NCBI GenBank assembly: GCA_963838155.1
Contig: CAWIQE010000004.1
Span: 310,001 to 374,000 of the forward strand
Reading direction: 5' to 3'
Length of the DNA: 64,000 nt
Source: Pararhizobium_B sp963838155
GTDB lineage: Bacteria; Pseudomonadota; Alphaproteobacteria; Rhizobiales; Rhizobiaceae
The position numbers were made by a program, and so were the translations under genes. Below, one piece after another: positions 43,749 to 52,160 of this stretch (positions are counted from its first letter, which is position 1; each line of letters starts with the position of its first letter). The notes beneath the pieces are model-generated. The model saw only the letters and a list, made by a program, of their open reading frames with translations, was not told where the DNA came from and did not search any database.

Positions 43749-45002
43749 GTGGACAGTCGGCAGGCAGGAGACGGCGACAGGCTCGGCATCATGGTCTGCG
43801 GCCACGGCAGCCGCAACCGGAACGCCGCACGGGAGTTCTCCAAGGTGGCCGAGGGGCTGAGGGCCCGGCGGTCCGACATGCCGGTCGAATACGGCTATCT
43901 GGAATTCTGCAATCCCGTGATCGCGGAGGGCCTCGACCGGCTGCGCGAGCAGGGCGTGACGCGGGTGCTGGCGGTGCCGGGCATGCTTTTCGCCGCCGGC
44001 CACGCCAAGAACGACATCCCGTCGGTGCTCAACACCTACCAGGCGCAGAACCCCGGCATGGTCATCCATTACGGCCGCGAGCTGGGGATCGACCTCAGGA
44101 TGATCCGGGCCGCCGGGGCGCGCATCGAGGAGGCGCTGGCGGCTGCCGACGCGGCCTCCGGGCCGATCGACCGCCACGAGACGCTGCTGATGGTCGTCGG
44201 GCGCGGCGCGTCCGACCCGGATGCGAATTCCAACGTCGCCAAGGTCATGCGGATGCTCTGGGAGGGCATGGGCTTCGGCTGGGGCGAGACATCCTATTCG
44301 GGCGTGACGTTTCCCCTGGTGGAACCGGGGCTGGACCATGCCGCGCGCCTCGGCTACCGGCGCATCGTCGTCTTTCCGTATTTCCTGTTCACCGGCGTTC
44401 TGGTGAAGCGCATCTATTCCCAGACCGATGCGGTCGCCGCCCGGCATCCGGAGATCGAGTTCGTCAAGGCGGGATACCTCAACGACCATCCGCTGGTGCT
44501 CGACACCTTCGAGGACCGGGTGCGGGAGATCCTCGAGGGGCAGGCGCTGATGAACTGCCAGATGTGCAAGTATCGCGAGCAGGTGCTGGGCTTCGAGGCC
44601 GAGGTGGGGCTGGCGCAGGAGAGCCATCACCACCACGTCGAAGGCATCGGCGGCGGGCTCGAAAACTGTCCCTGCGGCGGCGATTGCGACGCGTCTTGCC
44701 GGGACGAGGACTTCTGCCGCCGTCACGGGCTGCCGTTTACGCCGGTGCACTCGCACGCCGAGCCCAACGCGCTGGAGCCCGCCTTCGACTATTCGCCGTC
44801 CGTTTCGCTCGGAGGCCGCTATGCGGCCTTCGCCGACGCTGCGATTTCGACCGGTCCGGAGGATTCCGTCCTGCGGCAGCGCACGCAGCACGATCATGGG
44901 CATGACCACGACCATGGGCACGACCACGATCACGGGCATCATCACCATCCGTATCCGCATGCCGACCACCCGCTGGGGCCGCGGTCGATGGCCAAGAAGT
45001 AG
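43749..45002 (+). CDS. cbiX: Sirohydrochlorin/cobalt-precorrin chelatase CbiX with His-rich tail
   Basis: This 417-residue protein has two CbiX/CbiK-type chelatase halves (GIMVCGHGSRNRNAAREF near 13; LLMVVGRGASDPDANSNVAKV near 145). A C-terminal region carries cysteines (CQMCKYREQVLGFEAE; CPCGGDCDASC) that may bind an Fe-S cluster, and a His/Asp-rich tail (residues about 380-405, repeated HDHGHD) that may store or sense cobalt. It inserts Co2+ early in corrin synthesis. The GTG start at 43749 follows AAAGGA. It is the first gene after the cobalamin riboswitch. Confidence 0.9.
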   Translation: MDSRQAGDGDRLGIMVCGHGSRNRNAAREFSKVAEGLRARRSDMPVEYGYLEFCNPVIAEGLDRLREQGVTRVLAVPGMLFAAGHAKNDIPSVLNTYQAQNPGMVIHYGRELGIDLRMIRAAGARIEEALAAADAASGPIDRHETLLMVVGRGASDPDANSNVAKVMRMLWEGMGFGWGETSYSGVTFPLVEPGLDHAARLGYRRIVVFPYFLFTGVLVKRIYSQTDAVAARHPEIEFVKAGYLNDHPLVLDTFEDRVREILEGQALMNCQMCKYREQVLGFEAEVGLAQESHHHHVEGIGGGLENCPCGGDCDASCRDEDFCRRHGLPFTPVHSHAEPNALEPAFDYSPSVSLGGRYAAFADAAISTGPEDSVLRQRTQHDHGHDHDHGHDHDHGHHHHPYPHADHPLGPRSMAKK

Positions 45003-45012
45003 GCCGGGAGGA

Positions 45013-45645
45013 ATGGGCGTCCCCGATTATCTCCGCGATCCGGCCGAGATCTACCGGCAATCCTTCCTCACGATCAGGGGCGAGGCGGATTTGTCGCGGT
45101 TTTCCGGTGGCATGGAGGCGTTGGCTGTCAGATTGATTCATGCCTGCGGCATGGTGGACCTTGCCGCCGACATCGTTTTTTCGGCCGGTGCTGCGGAGGC
45201 GGGTTCGGCGGCGCTCCGGCGGGGCGCGCCGGTGCTGTGCGACGCGGAAATGGTGCGGCACGGCATCATGTCCGGGCGCCTTCCCGCGGCGAACGACGTC
45301 GTCTGCCTGCTCGGGGACGGCCGCGTCCCGGTCATGGCGGGGGAACTGGCGACGACGCGCAGCGCCGCGCAGGTCGATCTCTGGGACGACCGGCTGGCCG
45401 GAGCGGTCGTCGCCATCGGCAACGCGCCGACGGCCCTCTTCCGGCTCTTGGAGCGCATCGCGAGCGGGGCCGGCAAGCCGGCGCTGATCCTGGGTTTCCC
45501 GGTCGGTTTCGTCGGGGCCGCGGAATCGAAGGCGCGGCTCGCCTCGGAACCGCACGGCATACCGTTCGTCACGGTTCGCGGACGCCGCGGCGGCAGCGCC
45601 ATGGCGTCGGCCGCGGTCAACGCGCTCGCGGCGGGCCTGCCATGA
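45013..45645 (+). CDS. cobH: Precorrin-8X methylmutase
   Basis: This 210-residue enzyme (CbiC) moves a methyl group from C11 to C12 to give (hydrogeno)cobyrinate. YLRDPAEIYRQSFLTIRGEADL, RLIHACGMVDLAADIVFS with the catalytic His, and ILGFPVGFVGAAESKARL are conserved. GGGAGG precedes the ATG. It is 10 bp after cbiX and coupled by ATGA to cobL. Confidence 0.95.
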   Translation: MGVPDYLRDPAEIYRQSFLTIRGEADLSRFSGGMEALAVRLIHACGMVDLAADIVFSAGAAEAGSAALRRGAPVLCDAEMVRHGIMSGRLPAANDVVCLLGDGRVPVMAGELATTRSAAQVDLWDDRLAGAVVAIGNAPTALFRLLERIASGAGKPALILGFPVGFVGAAESKARLASEPHGIPFVTVRGRRGGSAMASAAVNALAAGLP

Positions 45646-46847
45646 GCGCGCCCTGGCTGCATGTCGTCGGTATCGGCGAGGACGGTTTCGCCGGGCTTTC
45701 GGCCGCCGCCAAGGTGCTGGTCGAGGGCGCGGAGGTGATCGTCGGCGGCGATCGGCACCATTCGCTGGCGCCCGGCCTGGCGGCCGAGCGGATCGCGTGG
45801 CCGTCGCCCTTCGACGCGATGATCGACAAGATCCGCTCGTTCGAGGGGCGCCGCGTCGTCGTCCTCGTGACCGGCGATCCGCTTTGGTACTCGGTGGGCG
45901 CGCGCATCACGAAGGCGATCCCCGCGGAGGAGATCCGCTTCCACCCACAGCTTTCCGCCTTCCAGTTCGCGGCCTGCCGCATGGGCTGGTCCCTCGCCGA
46001 CGTGGAGACCCTGACGATCCACGGCCGGCCGGCGGAGCAGATCGTGCCCTATTTCGCGCCGGGTGCGCGGCTCATCGTGCTGACGAAGGACCGCACCTCG
46101 CCCGCGGCGGTCGCGCGGTTGCTGGACGAACGCGGCTACGGGGGGTCGCGGCTGACCGTGCTGGCCGCGCTGGGCGGGCCGCGCGAGGCCCGCTTCGAAG
46201 GGACGGCGCGGGACTTCGGCCTCGCGGTTCCGGATTTCCATACCCTTGCCGTCGAATGCGTCGCCGGCGAGGGCGCGTCGGTGCTGCCGCGCACCGGCCT
46301 GCCCGACGGATCCTTCCGGCATGACGGCAAGATGACCAAGCAAGCGGTGCGGGCGCTGGTTCTCGCCAGGCTCGCCCCGGTGCGCGGCGGGCTGCTCTGG
46401 GACGTCGGCTCGGGGTGCGGCTCGGTCGGGATCGAATGGATGCGCGCGGCGCCGGAAGCCCGGGCCATCGGGATCGAGCCGCGCGCCGACCGGCGGGCGC
46501 TTGCCGCCGAGAATGCGCTGGCGCTCGGGGCGCCGGCGCTGAAGCTTGTCGAGGGAAGCGCGCCGGAGGCTCTCGGCGACCTGCCGCGGCCGGACGCGAT
46601 CTTCGTGGGCGGCGGCCTGTCGGGCGAGACGATCGACCAATGCCTGCGGGCGCTCAAGCCGTTCGGACGGCTCGTCGCCAACGCGGTGACGCTGGAAAGC
46701 GAGGCGACGCTGCTCGCGGCCTTCGACCGGCATGGCGGCGACCTGGTGCGCCTGGCGACGCAGACGGCCGAACCCGTCGGGGCCTACCGCGGATGGAAGC
46801 CGGCGATGCCGGTCACCATGTGGTCGTGGCACAAGGGGAGCGAATGA
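45642..46847 (+). CDS. cobL: Precorrin-6Y C5,15-methyltransferase (decarboxylating), CbiE-CbiT fusion
   Basis: This 401-residue bifunctional protein has a tetrapyrrole methylase domain (1-200; LHVVGIGEDGFAGLSAAAKVL, VVVLVTGDPLWYSVG) for C5 methylation, and a class I SAM-dependent domain (210-401; RGGLLWDVGSGCGSVGIEWMR) for decarboxylation and C15 methylation. The start overlaps the cobH stop (ATGA). The fusion is the usual CobL form; the same reactions occur on cobalt-bearing substrates as CbiE and CbiT. Confidence 0.95.
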   Translation: MSAPWLHVVGIGEDGFAGLSAAAKVLVEGAEVIVGGDRHHSLAPGLAAERIAWPSPFDAMIDKIRSFEGRRVVVLVTGDPLWYSVGARITKAIPAEEIRFHPQLSAFQFAACRMGWSLADVETLTIHGRPAEQIVPYFAPGARLIVLTKDRTSPAAVARLLDERGYGGSRLTVLAALGGPREARFEGTARDFGLAVPDFHTLAVECVAGEGASVLPRTGLPDGSFRHDGKMTKQAVRALVLARLAPVRGGLLWDVGSGCGSVGIEWMRAAPEARAIGIEPRADRRALAAENALALGAPALKLVEGSAPEALGDLPRPDAIFVGGGLSGETIDQCLRALKPFGRLVANAVTLESEATLLAAFDRHGGDLVRLATQTAEPVGAYRGWKPAMPVTMWSWHKGSE

Positions 46848-46899
46848 TGGCCGCCGCCGCCTCTCGCCAGGACCGGGCACGGGACCGGGGTTCGCGCGC

Positions 46900-47649
46900 A
46901 TGACCGGCACGCTCTACGGACTGGGGCTCGGGCCGGGCGATCCGGAGCTGCTGACGCTCAAGGCCCATCGGCTGCTTTCGGCCGCGCCGGTGATCGCCTA
47001 CCCGGCGCCCGAGGGCGGCGCGAGCTTCGCGCGGGCGATCGCCGCCCCTCATCTGACCGGACTGCAGGTCGAGGTGCCGATCGTCGTGCCGATGCGGACG
47101 GACCGGTTTCCCGCCCGGGAGATCTACGACGAGGCGGCCGCCGTCATCGGCCGGCATCTCGACGCGGGGCGGGACGTCGCGGCCCTCTGCGAGGGCGATC
47201 CCTTCTTCTACGGGTCCTTCATGTACCTGTTCGAGCGGCTGGCCGGACGCTACCCTTGCGAGATCGTGCCGGGCATTTCGTCGATCATGGCCGGGGCGGC
47301 GGCGATCGGGCGGCCGCTGGCGGCGCGCAACGACGTGCTGACGGTGATTCCCGGTCCACTGCCCGACGCCGAGATCGAGCGGCAGCTGAAGGCGGCCGAC
47401 GCTGCTGTCATCATCAAGGTCGGCCGTCATTTCAGCCGGCTGCGGGAATTGCTTGAGAAAATGGGCGAAAGCGCGAACGCGGGCTATCTGGAACGGATCG
47501 GCCTGCCGGAGGAACGGATCCTCCCGCTCGAGGCCGTGAAGGGCGACGGCGCCCCGTATTTTTCGATGATCCTCGTCTATCGCGGGGGCGAAACGTGGAT
47601 CGCGCGGCTGCCGGCGGGACGGGAAGAAGGAAGCGAAGCAGATGCATGA
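46900..47649 (+). CDS. cobI: Precorrin-2 C20-methyltransferase
   Basis: This 249-residue tetrapyrrole methylase (CbiL) has YGLGLGPGDPELLTLKAHRLL, CEGDPFFYGSFMYLFERLA and EIVPGISSIMAGAAAIG. It adds the C20 methyl group to precorrin-2 or its cobalt form. The ATG at 46900 opens the family-like start MTGTLYGLGLG; 52 bp separate it from cobL. It overlaps the next gene by 8 bp. Confidence 0.94.
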   Translation: MTGTLYGLGLGPGDPELLTLKAHRLLSAAPVIAYPAPEGGASFARAIAAPHLTGLQVEVPIVVPMRTDRFPAREIYDEAAAVIGRHLDAGRDVAALCEGDPFFYGSFMYLFERLAGRYPCEIVPGISSIMAGAAAIGRPLAARNDVLTVIPGPLPDAEIERQLKAADAAVIIKVGRHFSRLRELLEKMGESANAGYLERIGLPEERILPLEAVKGDGAPYFSMILVYRGGETWIARLPAGREEGSEADA

Positions 47650-49498
47650 CAGTCGGGCGCCGGTCGTCCTGGTCCTTTCCGCCGCGGCGCTGCAGCGCGG
47701 GGCCGAGATCGCCCGCGCGCTCGGCGGCGAGCTCCATGGCGCGCGGCGATTGCCGGCGGGCGCCGTCGATGTGGTCTTCGACGAGGCAGGCCCGCATCTT
47801 TCGGCCCTCTTCCGGCAGGGACGGCCGATCGTCGGGATGCTGGCGGCCGGCGCGCTGATCCGCATCCTTGCGCCGCATCTGGAGGACAAGCACGGCGAGC
47901 CGCCGGTGCTCGCGGTCTCCGAAGACGGCGGCGCGGTCGTTCCGCTTCTGGGCGGACATCGCGGCGCCAACGACCTCGCCCGGCGGGTCGCGGATATCAC
48001 GGGAGGCCGCGCGGCGATCACGACGGCGGGTGACCTGCGCTTCGGCATCGCGCTGGACGCGCCGCCCTCCGGCTATGTGCTGGCCAATCCCCAGGCGGCC
48101 AAGCGGGTCATGGCGGAGCTGGTGGCGGGTGCCTCGGTCCGTCTCGAAGGCCGTGCGGCATGGATCGAGGAGAGCGGGCTGCCGTTCGATCCGGCGGGTC
48201 CGGTGACGCTCGCGGTAAGCGAGCGCGGCGAGCCGGGCGAGGGCCTCGGCCTCGTCTACCGGCCGAAGACGCTGGCGCTCGGGGTGGGCGCGGCGCGGGG
48301 AGCCGCACCCGGCGAAGCCGTCGAGCTGGCGGAGCGGGCGCTCGCGGAGAGCGGGCTCGCGCGGGAATGCCTCGCGCTCGTGGCATCCGTCGACGTGAAG
48401 GCGGACGAGGCGGCGGTTCACGCCGTCGCGGAGCATTTCGGGGTTCCGGCGCGCTTCTTCCCGGCGGCGCGGCTCGAGGCGGAGGCCGGACGGCTCGCGA
48501 ACCCGTCGGAGGTGGTCTTCGCGGAGGTCGGATGCCACGGCGTCGCCGAGGGTGCGGCGCTCGCCGCGGCCGGCGACGCAGGCACGCTGGTCGTCGCCAA
48601 GCTGAAGGGCGCGGCCACGACCGCGGCCCTGGCGCGCGCGCCGGAGCCGATCGATCCCGCGGCGACCGGCCGGGCTCGCGGCAGGCTTTTCGTCGTCGGC
48701 ATCGGTCCCGGTTCGGCGGGCTGGCGCTCGCCGGAGGTCTCGGACATGGTCCGGCAGGCGAGCGACCTCGTCGGATATTCTCTCTATCTGGATCTCCTGG
48801 GGCCGCTTGCGGCGGGGAAGAGCCGTCACGACTACGATCTCGGCAAGGAGGAGGCGCGGGTGCGCCATGCGATGGAACTTGCCGGCGAGGGACGGACCGT
48901 CGCGCTCGTCTGCTCGGGCGACGCGGGCATCTATGCCATGGCGACGCTCGTCTTCGAGCTGATCGACAGGGGCGGCGGGCCGGAAGGGATTTCCGACGCC
49001 GCGCGGCGGATCGAGATCGCCGTGTCGCCGGGCATTTCCGCGCTCCAGGCGGCTGCCGCCCGGATCGGTGCGCCGCTCGGCCACGACTTCTGCACCATCT
49101 CGCTGTCCGATCTTCTCACGCCCTGGGACGACATCGTCCGACGCGTCGAGGCGGCCGCTTCCGGCGATTTCGTGGTGGCGTTCTACAATCCGGTGTCGCG
49201 GCGCCGGCGCACCCAGCTCGCCTTTGCCCGCGACCGCCTGCTGCGCGACAGGCCGGCCGACACGCCGGTGGTGCTGGCCGCCAATCTCGGCCGAGAGGGC
49301 GAAGCGGTGCGGGTCGTGCCCCTCGGCGAGCTTGCGGTCGACGACGTCGACATGCTGACCGTCGTGATCGTGGGGTCCTCCCAGAGCCGGACGGTGCTGA
49401 CCGGCGACGGGCGGAGCTGGGTCTATACGCCGCGCGGCTATGCCGGCAAGGCAGGCAGCGCGCTGGCGACCGATACGGGAAGGGACGCGGCCGAATGA
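47642..49498 (+). CDS. cobJ: CbiG/CobE-CobJ fusion: cobalt-precorrin-5A hydrolase-like domain plus precorrin-3B C17-methyltransferase
   Basis: This is a 618-residue fusion. Residues 1-205 are CbiG-like (GMLAAGALIRILAPHLEDK, GGAVVPLLGGHRGANDLARRVADITG), 215-335 resemble the CbiG C-terminal/CobE module (LALGVGAARGAAPGEAVELAERAL), and 345-610 are the CobJ/CbiH methylase (LFVVGIGPGSAGWRSPEVSDMV, ALVCSGDAGIYAMATLVFEL, VSPGISALQAAAARIGAPLGHDFCTISLSDLLTPW). CbiG opens the ring lactone in the cobalt-early route. It overlaps cobI by 8 bp and cobM by ATGA. Confidence 0.92.
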   Translation: MHDSRAPVVLVLSAAALQRGAEIARALGGELHGARRLPAGAVDVVFDEAGPHLSALFRQGRPIVGMLAAGALIRILAPHLEDKHGEPPVLAVSEDGGAVVPLLGGHRGANDLARRVADITGGRAAITTAGDLRFGIALDAPPSGYVLANPQAAKRVMAELVAGASVRLEGRAAWIEESGLPFDPAGPVTLAVSERGEPGEGLGLVYRPKTLALGVGAARGAAPGEAVELAERALAESGLARECLALVASVDVKADEAAVHAVAEHFGVPARFFPAARLEAEAGRLANPSEVVFAEVGCHGVAEGAALAAAGDAGTLVVAKLKGAATTAALARAPEPIDPAATGRARGRLFVVGIGPGSAGWRSPEVSDMVRQASDLVGYSLYLDLLGPLAAGKSRHDYDLGKEEARVRHAMELAGEGRTVALVCSGDAGIYAMATLVFELIDRGGGPEGISDAARRIEIAVSPGISALQAAAARIGAPLGHDFCTISLSDLLTPWDDIVRRVEAAASGDFVVAFYNPVSRRRRTQLAFARDRLLRDRPADTPVVLAANLGREGEAVRVVPLGELAVDDVDMLTVVIVGSSQSRTVLTGDGRSWVYTPRGYAGKAGSALATDTGRDAAE

Positions 49499-50274
49499 CC
49501 GTCTATTTCATCGGCGCCGGTCCCGGCGCGCCCGACCTCATCACCGTGCGGGGCCTGAAGCTCATCGAGCGGTGCCCCGTGTGCCTCTATGCCGGGTCGC
49601 TGGTGCCCCGGGAAATCGTCGAGGCGGCTCCGGACGGGGCGCTGGTGATGGACACGGCGCCGATGAACCTCGACGAGATCATGGCTGCGATCGTCGACGC
49701 CGACGGGCGCGGCGCGGACGTCGCGCGGGTCCATTCCGGCGATCCCTCGCTCTACGGCGCGATCGCCGAGCAGATGCGGCGGCTCGACGCGCGGGGCATC
49801 GACTACGAGGTCGTGCCGGGCGTTCCGGCGTTCGCCGGGGCGGCGGCGCGGCTGAAGGCCGAGCTGACGCTGCCCGAGATCTCCCAGACGCTGATCGTCA
49901 CGCGCACCGGCATGAAGGCTTCGGCTATGCCGCCGGGCGAGCAGCTGGAGGTCCTCGGGCGCTCGGGCGCGACGCTCGCGATCCACCTCTCGATACGCAA
50001 TCTCGCCTACATTCGCGCGGCGCTCGAACCCTATTACGGTGCCGACTGTCCCGTGGTGATCGCCTATCGGGCGACCTGGCCCGACGAGCTTTTCATCCGG
50101 ACGACGTTGAAGGACATGAAGGAGGACGTCCGCAAGGCGAAGATCACCCGCACCGCGCTCATTCTCGTCGGGCCGGTGCTCGGTGCGCACGATTTTCGCG
50201 ATTCTGCGCTCTACGATGCGGATTATGCGCATGTATTGCGCAATCGCGGCAAGAAAAAAGCGCAAGGGGCCTAG
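49495..50274 (+). CDS. cobM: Precorrin-4 C11-methyltransferase
   Basis: This 259-residue tetrapyrrole methylase (CbiF) has YFIGAGPGAPDLITVRGLKLI, CLYAGSLVPREIVEAAP, RVHSGDPSLYGAIAEQM and LPEISQTLIVTRTGMKAS, all diagnostic. It methylates C11 of (cobalt-)precorrin-4. The start is coupled to the cobJ stop. Its last 4 bp overlap the end of the convergent cobK gene. Confidence 0.96.
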   Translation: MTVYFIGAGPGAPDLITVRGLKLIERCPVCLYAGSLVPREIVEAAPDGALVMDTAPMNLDEIMAAIVDADGRGADVARVHSGDPSLYGAIAEQMRRLDARGIDYEVVPGVPAFAGAAARLKAELTLPEISQTLIVTRTGMKASAMPPGEQLEVLGRSGATLAIHLSIRNLAYIRAALEPYYGADCPVVIAYRATWPDELFIRTTLKDMKEDVRKAKITRTALILVGPVLGAHDFRDSALYDADYAHVLRNRGKKKAQGA

Positions 50275-51005
50275 CCGATGGCGGCGACGAGGTCGTCCAG
50301 GCTGTCGAAGATCCGACCGGGAGGCGGGGGCGGACGGCGGATCATCGTGACCGGCAGGCCGAGATCGCGCGCGGCGACGAGCTTGGCCCAGCCGCCGGCG
50401 CCTCCGGAATTGCGGCAGACGACGTGGTCGACGGCGTGGGCGCGCAGCAGCGCGGCCTCGCTTGCGGGCGACTTGCCGGGTCGGCCGACGACGACCGCAT
50501 GGGCGGCCAGCGGCAGGGGGTCTCCGGGCGGGTCGACGGTGCGCACGACGAAGAAGCAATCGGTGCGGTGGGCGAAGGCGGCGATGTGCTGCCGGCCGAG
50601 CGCGAGGAGGGCGCGGGCGCCGGAGGGAAGCGCACGGGCTGCGGCGTCGAGATCGTCCGCCTCGGTCCATCGGTCGCCCGGCTCGGGCTTCCATTCGGGA
50701 CGCAGGAACGTCAGGCGGGGCGTGGCCGTCCGCTCCGCCGCGGTGGCGGCATTCGCCGAGATGGCGGTCGCGAAGGGATGGGTCGCGTCGACCAGCAGAT
50801 CCACGCCGGCTTCCGCGAGAAACCGGGCGAGGCCCTCGGCGCCGCCGAACCCGCCGGTGCGGACGCGGCCGGCGACCGGCGAGGGACGGGCGGTGCGCCC
50901 GGCGAGCGAAGTCACGACATCGAGGTCTTCGCGGTCCGAAAGCCGCCGGGCGAGGTCGGCCGCCTCCTGCGTGCCGCCGAGGATCAGGATACGCCTAGCG
51001 TGCAT
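50271..51005 (-). CDS. cobK: Precorrin-6A/cobalt-precorrin-6A reductase
   Basis: This 244-residue NADPH-dependent reductase (CbiJ) has RILILGGTQEAADLARRLSDR at the N terminus, TGGFGGAEGLARFLAEAGVDLLVDATHPFA and VVCRNSGGAGGWAKLVAARDLGLPV with the active-site region. It reduces the C18-C19 bond of the macrocycle. It lies on the opposite strand, tail to tail with cobM, and its start overlaps the end of cbiD by 11 bp, so cbiD-cobK are one transcript. Confidence 0.94.
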   Translation of the reverse strand: MHARRILILGGTQEAADLARRLSDREDLDVVTSLAGRTARPSPVAGRVRTGGFGGAEGLARFLAEAGVDLLVDATHPFATAISANAATAAERTATPRLTFLRPEWKPEPGDRWTEADDLDAAARALPSGARALLALGRQHIAAFAHRTDCFFVVRTVDPPGDPLPLAAHAVVVGRPGKSPASEAALLRAHAVDHVVCRNSGGAGGWAKLVAARDLGLPVTMIRRPPPPPGRIFDSLDDLVAAIG

Positions 51006-52110
51006 GGGCGAGAATCCCGCCGCGGCGGTCGACGACGATCACGTCGACCTCGACCGGCGCGCCGCGGAGCGTGCGGATTGCCGTCGCGCGGGCGGCTTCG
51101 GCAACGGGGGCGGCAAGGTCGATGCCTTCGGCGCGAGTCATTTCAAGGACTTCGAGCGCGGTGTTGGCATCGAGAATCCGCCTCGCGAGCGCGTCGTCGG
51201 AGGTCAATTGCCGCGCCAGCCCGGCGAGAAAATCCATGTCGACCCGGCTTCGCGCGGAGTGCAGGTCGAGCGATCCCTGTGCCAGCTTGACCAGCTTGGC
51301 GAAGCCGCCGGCGATGGTCAGGCGGTCGATCGGGTGGTCGCGCAGATATTTCAGCAGGCCGCCCGCGAAATCGCCCATGTCGAGAAGGGCGCCGTCGGGA
51401 AGGCCGTGAAGGGCGCGGGCGGCTTCCTCCGAGGTGGAGCCGGTGGCGCCGAGGACGTGCCGGAGCCCTTCGGCGCGGGCCACGTCGATGCCGCGGTGGA
51501 TCGAGTGGATCCAGGCGGAGCAGGAGAAGGGATGGACGATGCCGGTGGTCCCGAGCACGGACAGGCCGCCGAGGATGCCGAGCCTCGGGTTCCAAGTCCT
51601 CTCGGCGATCTCGCGGCCTCCCGGAATGGAGATTCGGATTTCGATATCGTGGCTTGCTGCGTTCTCCTGACAGATCAATTCGACCACCTCGCACATCATC
51701 TCGCGCGGGATCGGGTTGATCGCCGGCTCGCCCGGACCGATGGGAAGGCCCGGCTTGGTGACCGTTCCGACGCCCTCGCCGGCGGCGAACCGGATGCCGC
51801 TGCCCGGCGGCAGCGCGCGCACGGTGGCGATCACCGTGACCCCGTGCGTGACATCGGGATCGTCTCCGGCGTCCTTCACGACGCCGGCGCTGGCGTAGCC
51901 GTCACCCACCGCTTCGAAGGCGAGGGGAAAGGCGGGTTCCTCGCCTTTCGGCAGGCGGATCGTCACCGGATCGGGGAAGGCGCCGGTCAAGAGGGCAGTC
52001 AAGGCCGCCTTGGTGGCCGCGGTGGCGCAGGCGCCGGTGGTCCAGCCGCGCCGCAGCGGGCCTCCGGGTTTCCCTCCGACGTCCGGTCCGTTATCGAAGT
52101 CTTCGCTCAT
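50995..52110 (-). CDS. cbiD: Cobalt-precorrin-5B C1-methyltransferase
   Basis: This 371-residue protein has RRGWTTGACATAATKAALTAL near the start, TVTKPGLPIGPGEPAINPIPR, and GGLSVLGTTGIVHPFS, all CbiD signatures. CbiD methylates C1 of the cobalt-bearing intermediate and replaces CobF of the aerobic path. It is divergent from cobA with 50 bp between starts. Its presence together with CbiX and a CbiG domain supports early cobalt insertion. Confidence 0.95.
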   Translation of the reverse strand: MSEDFDNGPDVGGKPGGPLRRGWTTGACATAATKAALTALLTGAFPDPVTIRLPKGEEPAFPLAFEAVGDGYASAGVVKDAGDDPDVTHGVTVIATVRALPPGSGIRFAAGEGVGTVTKPGLPIGPGEPAINPIPREMMCEVVELICQENAASHDIEIRISIPGGREIAERTWNPRLGILGGLSVLGTTGIVHPFSCSAWIHSIHRGIDVARAEGLRHVLGATGSTSEEAARALHGLPDGALLDMGDFAGGLLKYLRDHPIDRLTIAGGFAKLVKLAQGSLDLHSARSRVDMDFLAGLARQLTSDDALARRILDANTALEVLEMTRAEGIDLAAPVAEAARATAIRTLRGAPVEVDVIVVDRRGGILAHAR

Positions 52111-52160
52111 CCGCCGCTTATAGGACGCGGCGGCGGCCTTCGGAAGCCAGGGGGGTGCAG

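Noticed and set aside
44880..44960. HDHG repeat as a tandem DNA repeat or CRISPR-like array
   Set aside because: It is the His-rich coding tail of cbiX, with irregular codons and no spacer structure.
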